Assembly (NCBI GenBank): GCA_002633005.1
Contig: NMRA01000510.1
Coordinates: 241,436 to 305,435 of the forward strand
Source: Phoronis australis
Taxonomy: Eukaryota > Phoronida > Phoronidae
Length of the DNA stretch: 64,000 bases
Reading direction: 5' to 3'
In this document: positions 11,989 through 24,700 of the stretch, piece by piece
How positions within the stretch are numbered: position 1 is the first letter of the stretch
Layout: every line of letters begins with the position of its first letter
Program-made: the position numbers and the translations under genes
The notes under the pieces: model-generated
Seen by the model: the letters and a program-made list of their open reading frames with translations, nothing else
Told to the model about the DNA's origin: nothing
Databases searched by the model: none

Positions 11989-12849
11989 GTAAGGCCCATG
12001 CACGTAACATTTTCTGTTGAAGCGGTCACTTTTTGGTTAGACCTCTTATCATCATGTACAAATAATTCCGTAGTTAAAATAGATGTTATTTCTGGGCTTG
12101 AGAAAAACGAAAGCTTGTTGTTGCTTGAAACCACACTCTACATGTTGACATGTCAAAATGTGTCATTTTATTCAGGGAGTTTTGCATGTTCTCGAGCAAT
12201 GACGAGGTGTCAGTTCTTTACAAGACCAGAGATCACTTCTCATCTGATTAAGGGACAAGCTGAGATGACGTATATTGCGGTAACGATTCTTAATCAAAAC
12301 GTAGCCCTTTTAAGGATATCTTAAACCTTATTCACAAAAATTGGCCATTTTTACAATATTTCACATATGTCTAGCAAAATCATTCTCGGGGAACTTCAAA
12401 GACGTGTAGCGAGAAAAAACAGAAGATTTAGCAGAATCACTTTGGAACCGCACAACCGCGTGGAAATTTGTTTATTACTTATCCGATATTAAAGGTTACG
12501 GGGCTTTCACTCAAATCGAATCTCCCACCAGGCACAGAGCAGCACCGTATTAGTCTATATGTACCCTCAGTCTTTTCATTCTCGGAGTCGCCATGATATT
12601 GCGTCAAAGACGTTTACATAAGATAGATGCTGGGGAAAACGAAGACAAAACGTAGTTTTGATAATCAGGGAGTTGCGTGTCTGTATGCATATGACCGTTG
12701 AGAACGAATGCTATGTGTCGCCTCGCAACACTATGACTTCGTGTTGAAAAACAGCAAGTTGTGAAAAGAGACAAATGCTGACAACAGCTTATTATTTAAA
12801 ATGACTTATTCTTATTAAAATGACATAGGCAAAAAATTGAATTTTGGAC

Positions 12850-13945
12850 CTCAAAAGCGAGGCCTCCTATATTAATATAGGGGGCCCCGCCGAAAGGAGG
12901 CCGGAGAGCGAAAAATTTTGAAGCAATTGGGCATCACAAACAGCATGCTTCTTGTGACATCTATTTGTATCATAAAAATGGCCACCAGATGGCGCAAAAC
13001 ATGTCAACTCCATCCGAAAACAGAAACATCTTTTCTTTAATAGAAAGTATTTACCAATTTCCATAAAAATCTGTCAAGAAACTATAGAGAAACAAAGGAA
13101 GACCGGAAAAAATGGAATGGCCACTAGGGGGCAATGCACCTGAAAGTTGTCAATATCTGTTCTCAACATGATATGAATATACTTGCTAAATTTAATTAAG
13201 ATCCTGCAGTAGGCTTAGGACATACAGCTATAGGCGCAAAAAAGCTAGGAGGCGCCACAGTAGTTAGTCGTCATCGTCAGCCATACTCTTCAAACTGAGA
13301 ACAGATATATCCATTTTCACAATAATCCATAGAATGGGTTAGTTGATAGAGGAGCAGATGCCAAAAAAACGATTAGAAAAAACATAAATGGCCACTAGGT
13401 GGCGCAAAATGTCTCAAATAAATCGGAAAATAGGGAGATAGCATCATGTCACCAATAAACTGCCACTAGGAGGTGCCACAGTAGCCAGATTAATCAGAAA
13501 ATCATCGTCAGGCTTTCTCTTCATAGTAAGAAAATACATGCATGCCAATTTTTACAATCATCTTAAAAAGCGGTTTGGTTGATAGAGAGGCGGATGCCAA
13601 AAAACAGTGAAAATGGTTATTAGGTGGCGCAAAATACCTTGACTCCTTCCGAAAACAGGAATATAGCATCATCCTACTAACAGGTGCCTATATGCCAAGT
13701 TTCACAAAAATCTGTAGACGACCTTTAAAGATACAGAGGTAAATGTAAAAAAATAATTGCCACTAGGGGGCACAATGGTTGTCAGATCCGTCCGAAATTC
13801 GTCCTCTTCTGTCGTCATCTTCATATGAACCCATCCGTCAAATTTGGTGAAGATACTTTGAGGGGTTCAGGAGATACAGCTGCGGACGCTGGACGCCCAG
13901 ACAGAGATGAAGGCAATTTGCACCCACATATAGGTATGTGGGCGC
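12850..13945 (-). repeat. Family F repeat array with CTCF-like motifs
   Basis: Degenerate units each carry a motif of the form CCACYAGRKGGCGC. They are at 12982 (CCACCAGATGGCGC), 13121 (CCACTAGGGGGCA), 13242 (weak), 13392 (CCACTAGGTGGCGC), 13463, 13617 and 13760 (CCACTAGGGGGCAC). Most spacings are 120-155 bp. The array ends at the self-complementary CACCCACATATAGGTATGTG. The same family occurs in the opposite orientation at 35.2, 42.5, 44.2 and 54.3 kb. It is non-coding; the tandem units and motif are seen directly, and CTCF binding is inference. Confidence 0.7.
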
Positions 13946-14310
13946 AAAGAAATGCGACCTCTATGAGTATTTGAATCTGACTTCGAAAACAAAATAGCCA
14001 ACACGTCCGCCATCTTGAATTTGATCATGATGAATGACCTCAGGCTTCTAGCACTTCGGGGACTAGAAATTGTGGGTGAATCTTGTGCCAATTGGAACAA
14101 ATAGTGCAACGTGTATGTAGAGTGCAGACAAAAAAACTTGAAGTTTCAGTTGATGGCAGATACAATAATTTGCCATGTAATTAGGTAAATTAACCTAATC
14201 AAACAATGGGAGGGTTGTCAATGGCTGCTTTTAAATTAATGGACAGCTATATATAGTTACGACTTTCTGTCCACCAAATCCAAATTGCTTTCTTGGTTTC
14301 ATTTATAGAC

Positions 14311-16310
14311 ACCGTATTAGCCCTAGTAAGTGCCTAGGGCGCTTAGAAAAATTTGTTTCAGGAGAGGGGGTGTGCTTATTGGAGCATAAGGCTGTTGAAA
14401 CACAGTGTTCTAAACAGGTGAGATCCGAAGCTAGGATTCATCAAATTTATCATGTCTGTAGTCTACGACAGATCGACTTTCCACAAAATTGTGGTACATT
14501 GCTATCAAACTTCATTAAATTACGATCCTTTTTCAGAAAATTGTGGGGATATCCCAGGGCGAAAACTTGCCGCCTCATGGTGAGATTCACTTCTGTTGAC
14601 AAGTACACTGTCTGTTCTGAAAAGCCAGACACATACCTCGTGAGATCTGCAAAATGTTTAAATTACCGTATTCGCCATAATAACAGCCCAGGGTGCTTAG
14701 AAAAGTTTGGTTCGGGGGGGGGGGGCTTATTATAACCCAAGGCGGTTGAAACCCGGTCTCCGAAACGAGTGAAATCAGAAGCTAAGATTGATCTCAAATT
14801 TACACTCTGTGACGTATATGTAATCTATGAAAGACTTTCATCAAAAATGTGTTGCATTGCTATCAAACTTTGCTGCCAAATTACGATCGTTTTGCAGAAA
14901 ATTGTGCTGAGATCCCAGGGCAAAAACTCGCTGACTGACTGCCTCGAAATCGCCGTCTTCGATATGGCGACTTCAATGCTTAAATAAAAATGGTTTCGAC
15001 TCGAGCAAATTACCTGAAATCCTCATTAAGTTTCATAAGTAGCATCTCTCAGATTTTTTTTAGTTTCCGTGGAGTCTGGATTAATGGCAGGTTTGTGTAC
15101 AAATCTGTGCAAGATCGTGCCATCTACATGTATGATCGGCAACACAGCGAGAAAAATGTTTGGACGAACACACATGTTGTTGTCACGTGACGTTTGTTTT
15201 GAAGTTTGTCTGCGAGTAAGCAAACGCGTGTGTCACTAGAGTTCATTTGCCAAAGCAGAGACCGTCTTTTGGCCAGAGCCATGCAATCTAACTAGCTAGA
15301 TGTGTCTAAAGAAATTTGCACAAGCAGTATAGGCCTAAACCAGAGCGTGTTTCATTCAGCACTTGCCGGTCTCCTGCTAAAAACTTTCGACATTTGTCTC
15401 GGTAAGGCCCATATTAGTCGCCGTGTAACTGGATGGGTTATTTTTCGGTGTAAGGGTGTGCAAGCATTCACTGTCAGTTGTCATTTTATCGGATATTCGG
15501 CTTAAAAACACCAATTATGGTTAATCAAACAATCCATCTCAAAAATAACGCAAACATGTTTTATAATATTAGAAATTGTCGGAAATTAGTGCCAATATTC
15601 ATTTCTTATCGATGCTATGCTACCCGTTTCATGAATGGATAGTTCCCGACTAATGTCTTTGATGACAGGTTAATGTATGTAGCGCGAGCTTCCTGGCCAC
15701 GTGCGTTTAACACCGAATTATTTTTATTCATGAGACAGTCGATGTGTCTACTGAAAGGTCAGTGGGACACGGTCGTCACGAGAGCGTAGAACGCTGTTGC
15801 GTTCTTTTTGAAGCGCTGCGTTACTTTGAAGTGTAAAGTCACGGCTAAATACAAACGTAGCAGTGCCACTGGTGGTCTAGAAGACCCGTGCAAAATTTTT
15901 TTTGATAAATTGAAGATGTTACTGTAACCGAGTTTTAGGACTGTAGGTACATCATTGTTCGCATGTACGCGTTCATGGACTGGGCGCTTATTTCAGCAAT
16001 GTCTGAAAACGCGTGGGGGGGCGCTTATAGGGGCATGGGCTGTTATTATGGCGAATATGGTAATTCTTTTTGAAGCACTGCAGAAGTTTGAAGTGTATAT
16101 TCACGGCTAACTTGAAATACCGACACAGCAGCGAGGCTTGTGGTCTAGAAATTTGGCGGACTGTCGGATATTATTGATAAGATTGAAGATGTTACTGCAG
16201 AATTTAAGAAATCTATGTAAGGGACACGTCCATGGGCTGGGCGCTTATTTTAACGAAATCTGAAAGCACTTAATGGGGCAATTTCGGGCGCTTATTAGGG
16301 CAAATACGGT
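14311..16310. mobile_element. Family D outer TIR element (2.0 kb)
   Basis: It starts ACCGTATTAGCCCTAGTAAG and ends in the reverse complement form GCGCTTATTAGGGCAAATAC-GGT. A direct repeat of about 40 bp (CACCAAATC...GCTTTCTTGG.TTCATTTATA) lies just outside both ends (14266-14309 and 16327-16367). No transposase frame is recognised. It encloses a second, better preserved copy. Confidence 0.6.
14664..16062. mobile_element. Family D inner TIR element (1.4 kb)
   Basis: Left end AATTACCGTATTCGCCATAA (14661 onward) and right end TTATGGCGAATATGGTAATT (to 16065) are near-perfect inverted repeats of about 30 bp, bordered by AATT. The element lies inside the outer family D copy. It shares its central sequence (e.g. 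ACCAGAGCGTGTTTCATTCA) with the inverted copy at 24381-25335 and the fragment at 38135-38600. It appears non-autonomous. Confidence 0.7.
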
Positions 16311-17480
16311 AGTTGTGAATTTTTGCCCACCAAATCTGAGTTGCTTTCTTGGTCTCATTTATACTTTAGACCATGCCATTATGAAAAGACCTCTATTGCA
16401 GGGATAAAAGTTAACATTGTCCATGACCCTGTTGCCTCTATCTTTTGTTCAGAGTCCTTCTAGTCAACAGAGCAGTGTTAGGACTGGGATATGATCTGTC
16501 CTATTCATTAAGTAGGTCAGGTATCCATTGTCAGCTATGGCAGCTGTTATACCAATTATCTACAATAAGAGATAACCAAAGACATTTATTGAATGAATTG
16601 TTCCCACAGTGGTTATGGTCTTTGTTTGGGCAAAGAGCAAACAAAAGGCCTGGTTGTTTGTTCTTGTAAATTATACAGTGGTACAATTAAATTCCAGGAT
16701 TTAACTGGAATTAAATGTGACCAGGTGATTTTTTTTTAGTTTGAGTTTCAGTTGCATAACCAAAGCAAACAGTGCAAAAAGTGATGGTGTGTGCGTGCGC
16801 GCATGTGTGAAGGCATTAATTTGTACAATTTGGTAATTAGGGCTAGCTAGGCTTCTGAGGAGGGTAAAGTGCAAATATTATTTGAAGATAGAAAACCTAT
16901 TTTGGAAATTTATTGTTTTGTCATAAATTCAATACCGCTGAGTTTAAAGTGCATTGAACTCACACAACCGGAATCACAAATATGTGGGCTTATTTTTGAC
17001 TCACGAGTGGTTATGTACATACAGTATGCAGTGGTGGATCTTGGATGTAGGAGAAAGAGGGTGAAACCACACATATCTGAAGCCAAAGGTCCACGTGCAT
17101 TCCAAGCGGTCTCTGAAGGGGGCCCATGCAATCATAAAGGAATAGGAGTGTAATGCCCAAAAAATCTGAGGCAATGAGACAAAAGACCCCAAACAAGCAC
17201 AAACTCGCAATTCACAGTGGTGTCCCGTTTTTTTTTGTTTTTTTTTAGTCCACCAAAAGATCCACAACGGCAAGAATTCGAGCCCCCCCTATATTGAAGG
17301 CTGGGTGCGCGCATGTACCCTACGGTTTAGTGACCACGCGCGTCAGTTCAATGCCGATGAGTCTCCTCTAACCGTCTGTACGATTCTGTCATCTACGCAA
17401 ACACCACTATGATTATGTGAAGCACCGTTTGAATCAGAGGCAAATTCAAAACGATAGTACTAGTAGGCGCAACAATTTTT

Positions 17481-17504
17481 ACTCTGCGCGTGTAAGCGCA
17501 GAGT
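17481..17504. other. Perfect 9-bp hairpin ACTCTGCGC/GCGCAGAGT
   Basis: The stem ACTCTGCGC pairs with GCGCAGAGT around a 6-nt loop. It is followed by a TTCTTATTCTTCTT-rich run and, 300 bp later, another GCGCAGAGT (17803 region). It is probably part of a dispersed repeat; no gene is attached. Confidence 0.45.
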
Positions 17505-18167
17505 ACTGTTGTTCCTGGGTTTTCTTCAATTTTATTCTTATTCTTCTTATTCGTCTTCTTATTCTTCTTCCGTAAAACATCTGTGATTATTAGCATTAAC
17601 AACACTTTTAATCGAGTTAACAATTACTCCCTCATCGGGGCTCATAATGCACCGGAAGAGGTCAATTAGTGGAAAGGTCATCAAAAAATTAATATGTAAT
17701 TTCTCCTACAATTTTAACGAATTTCTTTTCATATTGGTAACTGAAACGGGTTGCTGTTAGTAACTTCCCATAATAATTCCAGTAATACGCACGCGCAGAG
17801 TCCGTTATTGTCACGCCGTGACAATAATCTTTCTAGTTTTGTTGTTGTTGTTGTCCATCTATATCATATATCTTATCTTATGGGATAGACTACGGCTGGA
17901 CCCCAAGTTTTTCGCGGGGGCCGGGGAGTGTTCGATCGATTAATTGAATAATATCCCTTATCGTGTCCGGCATTGGTTTTACGGAATTGAGGATTTAAGA
18001 TAGTGAAGTCGCCTCCCTTTCCGCCCGCGCACTGAACCGAGCTCCTAAAATCTGAAATCGTAGATCGGTGTGTGGCGGCGAAACCAAAAAAGGAGACTTG
18101 GCTAAATGAGACCTAAAAACATCATCGAGCTAAAATATGAGATCAAATTCATTTTCACATTCTATCA

Positions 18168-18449
18168 CATGGGCGGCGCACTTTTTTCATTGCTACGCCG
18201 CACTTAGGCGGTGCACCACAATGGAGGATTTATAGGGGGGCCAAGGGGGCCCATCCATGGCCCTCCCGGCCTAAAATTCTCCCAGATTCCATTTGGCAAT
18301 ACGGGGGTGCGAATATCTGTCGGGCAAAATCCTGGCTAATACTCTATCATGGCCCCCCTCTAACTGAAAATCATGGATTCGCCCCAGCACCACAGGGGGG
18401 GCTGAAGGGCTTTAGCCCCCACCTTTTTCAGTGCAGCGCCGCGCCCATG
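18168..18449. mobile_element. MITE family A, second copy, interrupted
   Basis: The same termini as at 281-417 (CATGGGCGGCGCA left; GCGCCGCGCCCATG right) enclose family A sequence split by a nested family B element. The flanking pentamers TATCA and TATGA are compatible with a slightly decayed 5-bp target duplication. The element lies about 300 bp upstream of the PPP4R1 start codon. Confidence 0.75.
18219..18387. mobile_element. MITE family B nested inside family A
   Basis: It starts CAATGGAGGATTTATAGG and ends GGATTCGCCCCAG. The interrupted family A copy shows the 5-bp duplication CACCA on both sides (18214-18218 and 18388-18392). This fixes the order of events: family A inserted first, then family B. 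Confidence 0.8.
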
Positions 18450-18659
18450 TATGAAAAGAATACATCGCGATCACAAAAACCCAAAAGCTAATGCTGCTGT
18501 ACTAATCACTCTGCCGATTTCTGTTCCCTCGGAACCATGTGAATGGATGCTTTATTTCTTATGACGTATCTAACAGGTGCACGTGTAGTTAGATAGCGCG
18601 CGTGAATCTTTTTGTGTTTGGCCAGCTCTCGGTAGCGCTCGGATATTTCCGACGCAATT

Positions 18660-18773
18660 CAAACGCAAATTAGAAATGTTGACCAATCAAAACACTGGAC
18701 TCATTTTGGCGCTTCATAAATGATCCAATCACGGTTGTTCTTCAAGGCCTCGTGGTTTGGCCAATATGGCGGG
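18660..18773 (+). promoter_or_regulatory. PPP4R1 proximal promoter: two CCAAT boxes, E2F-like site, YY1-like start
   Basis: CCAAT occurs at 18683-18687 and 18725-18729, an E2F-type TTTGGCGC at 18705-18712, and CCAATATGGCGGG at the start codon (18761-18773) resembles the YY1 core AANATGGCGGC. No TATA box is seen at a fitting distance. This fits a TATA-less housekeeping promoter with a very short 5' UTR. The motifs are seen directly; binding and the exact transcription start are inference. Confidence 0.5.
18766..18772 (+). CDS. PPP4R1: PPP4R1 exon 1 (start codon)
   Basis: Only seven coding bases, ATGGCGG, precede the donor GTAAGC. They encode Met-Ala plus the first base of an Asp codon. The start is chosen because it splices in phase 1 to exon 2 to give an acidic N terminus (MADIQFYQDDSEEG) like that of PPP4R1 proteins, and because promoter motifs lie just upstream. 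Confidence 0.75.
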
Positions 18774-21700
18774 TAAGCACTTGGCACATTTTCACAGTTT
18801 CTCTGTTTTCTTGGTGTCTTTGTGTTGCAGCTAATTCTTTTGTTCGTTATTTTAGATATACAGTTTTATCAAGACGACAGCGAGGAAGGCTTGGAGGAAG
18901 GTAAGTGTGCAACTGAGTCTATTTAAAATATCAACGTTACTTGCTAATCTGTAACTGATTTCTAGTTAGACTTCCACTGTAGAAACACGCTTGTTTGCTT
19001 ACTTTGTTTTTGTGTGCAGTGGCGTCATTTTGAATGAAATAAAAAAATTGACTGTGCGAATGATGTTAGGTGCAGCGTTATACCTAATAGGGTCCTAGAG
19101 TTGTCATTTTAAACTCGCGTGTATGTTTGACCTCGATTGGGGTACAAAATGGGGTCAAAATTCTTAAAATTAACTCCGTAATATTAGATATCCGGTCAGA
19201 TTTGGATAAAGAGGTCATGTGACCTATATCTTTCTTCTTCAAAATTGTGATTTTGTGGCCAATAGAACTGTTTTTCTGACTAAGATATAACCAGATATTT
19301 CTGCCTCATTCTACTGTTCACAAAACGTGATTAAGAATTCTCTGTAATTAAGATTTAGTATCTATTGCCTGCATTGTCATTGTTCTTGAACTTGAACTCG
19401 GTGGATGAAGAAGCTGATTCACCCTACATTAGTCATTTTTAGGTTCCACACTGTACAGCTATTGGGAATGTGTTTCATAAATCTAGTAGGATTAACAAGT
19501 TTATGTTTTAGTAACAATTTGGACTTTCAAAGTTATTTTTAGGACATATTTATTCATATGCCATGGCTCTGATGAAAGGTTCTTGTCAGTTAACAAAGCC
19601 TTTGTTCCACCAACCTGCCGTGGATCATGACCTACAAAACAAGACATAAATTTGAAATATGTAAGGGTTGATATATTTTTACAGTTAAGTTCCACAATTT
19701 CAGGGTTTACTTGTCAGATATAGTAATATTAGTTTGATTGAGGAAAATTGCAGAATTGTTAAATATGTGTACCACTGATAAAACCTATTTGATATTCGTA
19801 GTGGGTGTGGGGGAATTGGGCTTGGAATAATCCATTAGTTTATGGTGTTTTATCACGAGGATAGCTTAGGCAGCAGACTTGCCTTAATATTTGTGGTTGA
19901 TTCTGGGTTCTTTGTTTGGCTATGTGCTTACAAGCCATCTTGATAAAATGTACTTGATGGACAGCATGGTTGAAAGTAGAAACCAGCCATGCTGTTCCCT
20001 TTGATAATTGACAGACATTAGGAACAGAAAGAACATTGATTTTTTCCAAATATTCTGTGTTGGTATTGTAAAAATGTTCTACAGATTTCAATGTTAGTTG
20101 ACTTTAGTACTTGTTTTTTTATTCTTGATTTGGATGAAACATGAACCTTTTACAAAGTTTGTTTATATGCGTAAAGTGTAACTTCAAGTCTATTAATGTT
20201 TGAAATGATAGTGAGTGTTATGTTGTCTTGTTGATAGGCTGTGAGTCACTTCATCCTACTAGTACTAACCTGTATTAACACTGGCATGACATTTGTGGTC
20301 TCTGGCATTAGTCACTCAGTGAGGTACAAATGAAACAACAATTTGACTCACAAAGACTGAGTCACAATTCAATACTCAGCGCTAAGTACTTTTAAATCAC
20401 TACATTTATCTTAAATTTGCATTTTAGCACTACCTATTCAACTTTATTTGTAATTTTTTACATAAAAGACCACAATACCAACTCTCACTAAATGTTCTCA
20501 GCAGTAAGTCTACCGCTTCTAATGTTGTATTTATGCCCATCACATAGTTCAGCCTTCTCGAATAATCAATGCTTATTAATGCTAATATATTTGCCAGTGT
20601 AGATCGGACTTAATCATTCAGCTCTTGTTGGAAGGTTTCCAACAATGTGGGAGCTTTGTTTATGTCATGTGAATATGTGGATGGGTAGGTTAGCACTTAA
20701 ACAAAGCATGCTCATTCATAATTGTTTGGCTGGCTTTACTTGCATTTATATGCAGGAACTCATCTAGAGTGCCCTCCTCACACAGATTTAACATAGAACA
20801 AGTTACTACTGGAACAAGGGTTTAGAGGCTATGTGTACCCTATTTAAACTAGAGCTAGGGTAACTTGTTCCAGGGTAACTTGGGCCACACGGAAGTAATT
20901 ATCAGCTGCTGTTGCATGCAGACGGATTTTCTTTTGCGCGCCGGATTTTCTTTTGCGCGCCGGATTTTCTTTTGCGCGCCGTACTCACATTAGGTGTTTA
21001 TTGTCACTCACGGATCACTGATTTTCACCTTAACCTAGTTATCAGATGTGTGTGTGCGTGTGTGTGGACTGGACTTAGTAATTCAAAAAGGGGGTCCAAA
21101 TCTAAGACCTTGCATGAAGTGCGCAGTATGACATTGATTAAAGAGGCGGTGAATGCAAACGACAAACTAAGTAGCATTATTCAGAGCGTATGCTAATGAG
21201 ACAGAATTCAACTTTTTCACCAGGTATTTTTCCATTTTTTTTTTTATTGAATTTCTGTTGATGTCGGTATTTTTTGGTTTCATAAAAACGATCTGTCGAG
21301 TGCTTTTCATTTCATCGATTTTTCTCCCGCAAGGCAAAGCACGTTTCCTTATTCGGTATGGCAAGACAGAGACGTAGTATATCATCCTTTTATAGAAAAT
21401 GTAACCTTTGACCTTTGATGTAAAAAACATTGGCGACCAGGCCTTCATGCAGCGTATGTCCTGGGCGTCTAAATGGGCGCCCTAGCACTAATATGGAAGC
21501 TCTGGCAAGGACGCCCAATGTATCATTTGGACGCCCACTGTCAATAGGAACCTTTCAAGTTTGGACACACACATTGTAATGATTACTAGGAAGCCTCTGA
21601 AGGCTCAGTGGGGGTTCTTTTTTTCAAAGCAGGAAGAAATATACAATGTATATACAAAGAATATACAAGGTTGCTATGCTCACACTTGGTTGATAGCATT

Positions 21701-24700
21701 GTAAAAGTCTTGGTCTACACCAATTTTTTATTGGAAATGCTCACTACAGAAGGCTGTTTTGTAAACTTAGATGTAAAAACCTTGGTCTATGCATTTTTTG
21801 AAAAAAAATCTGTGTGTTTGGGGGGGGTTGCTGGGGGTGGGGGGGTTACGCGTCAGAATTATGGACGCCCTGGAATATTGGGAACCCCTTTTTGGACACC
21901 CTATTTACAAAATCCTGGATAAAGGTCTGTTGGCGACTTCAAGCAGCAGCCAGTCCGATTGAGAAGCAATTGATGTAAGTGCTGTTTGAATTTAATTATA
22001 AAGTTATCATAGTATTCAAATATATTCTAAGATGCACTTCGATTTTTTTTTGGGAAATAGCTTCCTTCACTGGCTTGCCTCATACTGTGCTGTCAACCTC
22101 ATATTCGGAATGCAATCACACATCATAGTCGCCCGTTAATGTCCATCTTGTCAGTCACTTGTTTGTTGAATGACTGAACGTATGCGCGCATTTATCTAAG
22201 TGGGAGGGAGATTAGAAACTGTGGTGACCACAGAGTTTTCCTTATGGCATATTTCAAAACTCGTGAATTTGGTGATTTTTTCTGGAATATTCCCTCACAG
22301 GTGAAAGTGAACAACTTTGAAATAGATGTGAGGTGGTACTTTCGTCAGATATTTTTTAACGAACTTTCGCGTTCCGTGCCTCTTTAAGGCGAGAATGGGG
22401 GAGGTAAACGATGAGTGCTGCTCTCCCCACCTGAGAAAGTAAGTTACATGAAACAAAGGCAACTTTCCTTGCATATTAATTTTAATTGTTGAAAGTGCTC
22501 TAGAAAGGGACACTTGGTGACATTGACAGTTAAACAGTTATGGCGATGGATATGATTATCAAAATGTTGAGGTAAATTGTGATATGGCTCCACGCTAGCT
22601 TGACTCGCCAAATTTGCCACCAAAAATTAAATCAGGGCAATTCTATCTGTGATGGACGTAAAGTGAAAGAACTAGGAAAATAATTAATACATCAATTGAT
22701 AGGTATCATTGATGGCTTTCAAGATGTGTATCAACTTACTCCTATCTTTTTATCTGATTGAGAAAATTGCCTTCAAAGGGGTGTCACGGATGTACACAGG
22801 GAATTGGAATTTTTAAAACAGAATTTTTAGCATTAATTTTATGTGAATTGCATTTAGTTACAATTTTCGTTTTATATGATGATTTAGTATGGTGGTTGCA
22901 AAGTACAACACAGTAATTTTTTTATATCTTCTAAAAAAATTTCTCAGCTCGATGTAAGTTGTGTTAGTGTGACGGACATTCACTCTGAATTTCTAGTATT
23001 AAATTTTTTTGTTGGGACTAAGATATTAATTAAGAATAATACAAACTTTTACTGTATTTAAGCTATATTGGTCTTTTGCTGCTGACTCATTTTTTTAATC
23101 AAAGTGCACCAATTGACCTTTTGCACAAAATCAACAGGTAGGCCTATGCTGGGCATTATCAACAAAGCGACCTTTGCTGAACTGACAGCATGTTCAACCA
23201 CCTCTTTTGTAATAAGTGAAGATTTAAAGGCGAAGGCAACCTTTTTTCATGTCATTTTTAGCAAAAATAAGGTTCGTTGGTTACCCCAGACATATTTTCA
23301 ACTTAATTACAGCACTTCGTAATTTAATTAAATATTCGTTCTCTACTCCGGAAGTGACGTTTTGGAAGGCAAGCATTTTGCGTCAAATTCTTTTCATATA
23401 GTCTGACTATGAGAGCTGTCGAGTCAGTCATTGATCCACCGCGGTTGTGATAAGTTCGGTCGTCATTTGCTTTTGTTTACGAGTCAGTCAACATGCCACA
23501 CTGTTGCTGTGTACCGGGATGTACTCATTATGGTCCAAAGCCTGTAAGCAGCCCTGCTGGGATGTTGAGTAGTGGGAGTGAATACAGGTTCAGTCAGTGA
23601 AGAGTACAGTTCGTCGTTCAATGAACAGATCTGTGAGCCAAACATTGATAAGTTTGTTGTGGACTTGTTTGAAGTATTGGAGCTATTTAGAAGGTGCCAG
23701 GTGTCTGGCGAGGGAGTCACACGGGGTGTAAGCAGTTTGTGTGGAGCTATTTAGAAGGTGCCAGGTGTCTGGCGAGGGAGTCGCACGGTGGGGTGTAAGC
23801 AGTTTGTGTGCTCAGGTCACTATCCAGTGGGAGTGTGTCGCAGTACACTCGGGCAAATGAGACAGTTGTTCCTCTGTCCATGAGACAATAATGAGTACAT
23901 CCCGTTACGCAGCAACAGCGTGGCATGTTGGCTGACTCGTAAACAATAGCAAACGAAGACCGAACTTATAACAACCGAGATAGAACAATTACTGACTAAG
24001 CAGCTCTCACAGTCGGACTATATGAAAAGAAATTGGCGCGATATGCTTGCCTCCCAAAACGTCACTTCCGGAATAGAGAACGAATAATTAAATTACGAAA
24101 AGCTGTAATTAAGTGGAAAATACGTCTGGGATAACCAACGAACCTTATTTTTGCTAAAAAAGACATGAAAAGAGGTTGCCTTCGCCATTAACTTCAATAC
24201 ATTTTGCTACATGTTGCTATGAAAAAAAATTTCTTTGAAAGTCAGTTGTTCTTCAAGGTTTGATTATTTGTCGCAGTAGGTTACTTGTTTTTCTACAGTT
24301 TATGACTCATGGTGATTTCGACATCCTCCTGCTCAGTAATTGCTCAAAACGAGAAGCCAGTACTGGTTCCTAACTCAAAATACCGTATTCGCCGTAATAA
24401 CCGCCCATGCCCCTATAAGCGCCCCCCCACGCGTTTTCAGACTTCGTTAAAATAAGCGCCAAGTCCATGAACGTGTGTGTGCAAAAAATGCCTTACCTAC
24501 AGTCCTAAAATTCTACAGTAACGTCTTCAATTTATCAATAATACCCGACAGTCCTGAAAAAAATCATTGTGTGCAGAATTTGTAGACCACAAGCCTTCCG
24601 CTATGTCCGTATTTAGCCGTAACTGTACACTTCGAACTTCTGCCATGCCTCACAACGAACGCAAAAGTTCTGCTGATATTGCGAGGACCAATGGTCTGGC

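Larger units (their letters stand above)
11989..18650. other. Repeat field between the ACSF2-like relic and PPP4R1
   Basis: No further ACSF2 exon and no other gene is recognised. The stretch is filled by a family F array (12850-13945), nested family D elements (14311-16310), unassigned AT-rich sequence (16.4-17.4 kb), a hairpin-bearing segment (17481-17504) and family A with family B nested in it (18168-18449). A segment at 12690-12775 shares about three quarters of its bases with 41583-41665 (AATGCT..., CAGCAAGTTGTGAAAAGAG), another low-copy repeat. Confidence 0.6.

Noticed and set aside
12174-12283. Open segment between a CAG and a GTAACG that could follow the last ACSF2 exon
   Set aside because: Frame is open and phase fits, but the peptide (SFACSRAMTRC...) shows no likeness to the expected GG.IAGSP region of ACSF2.
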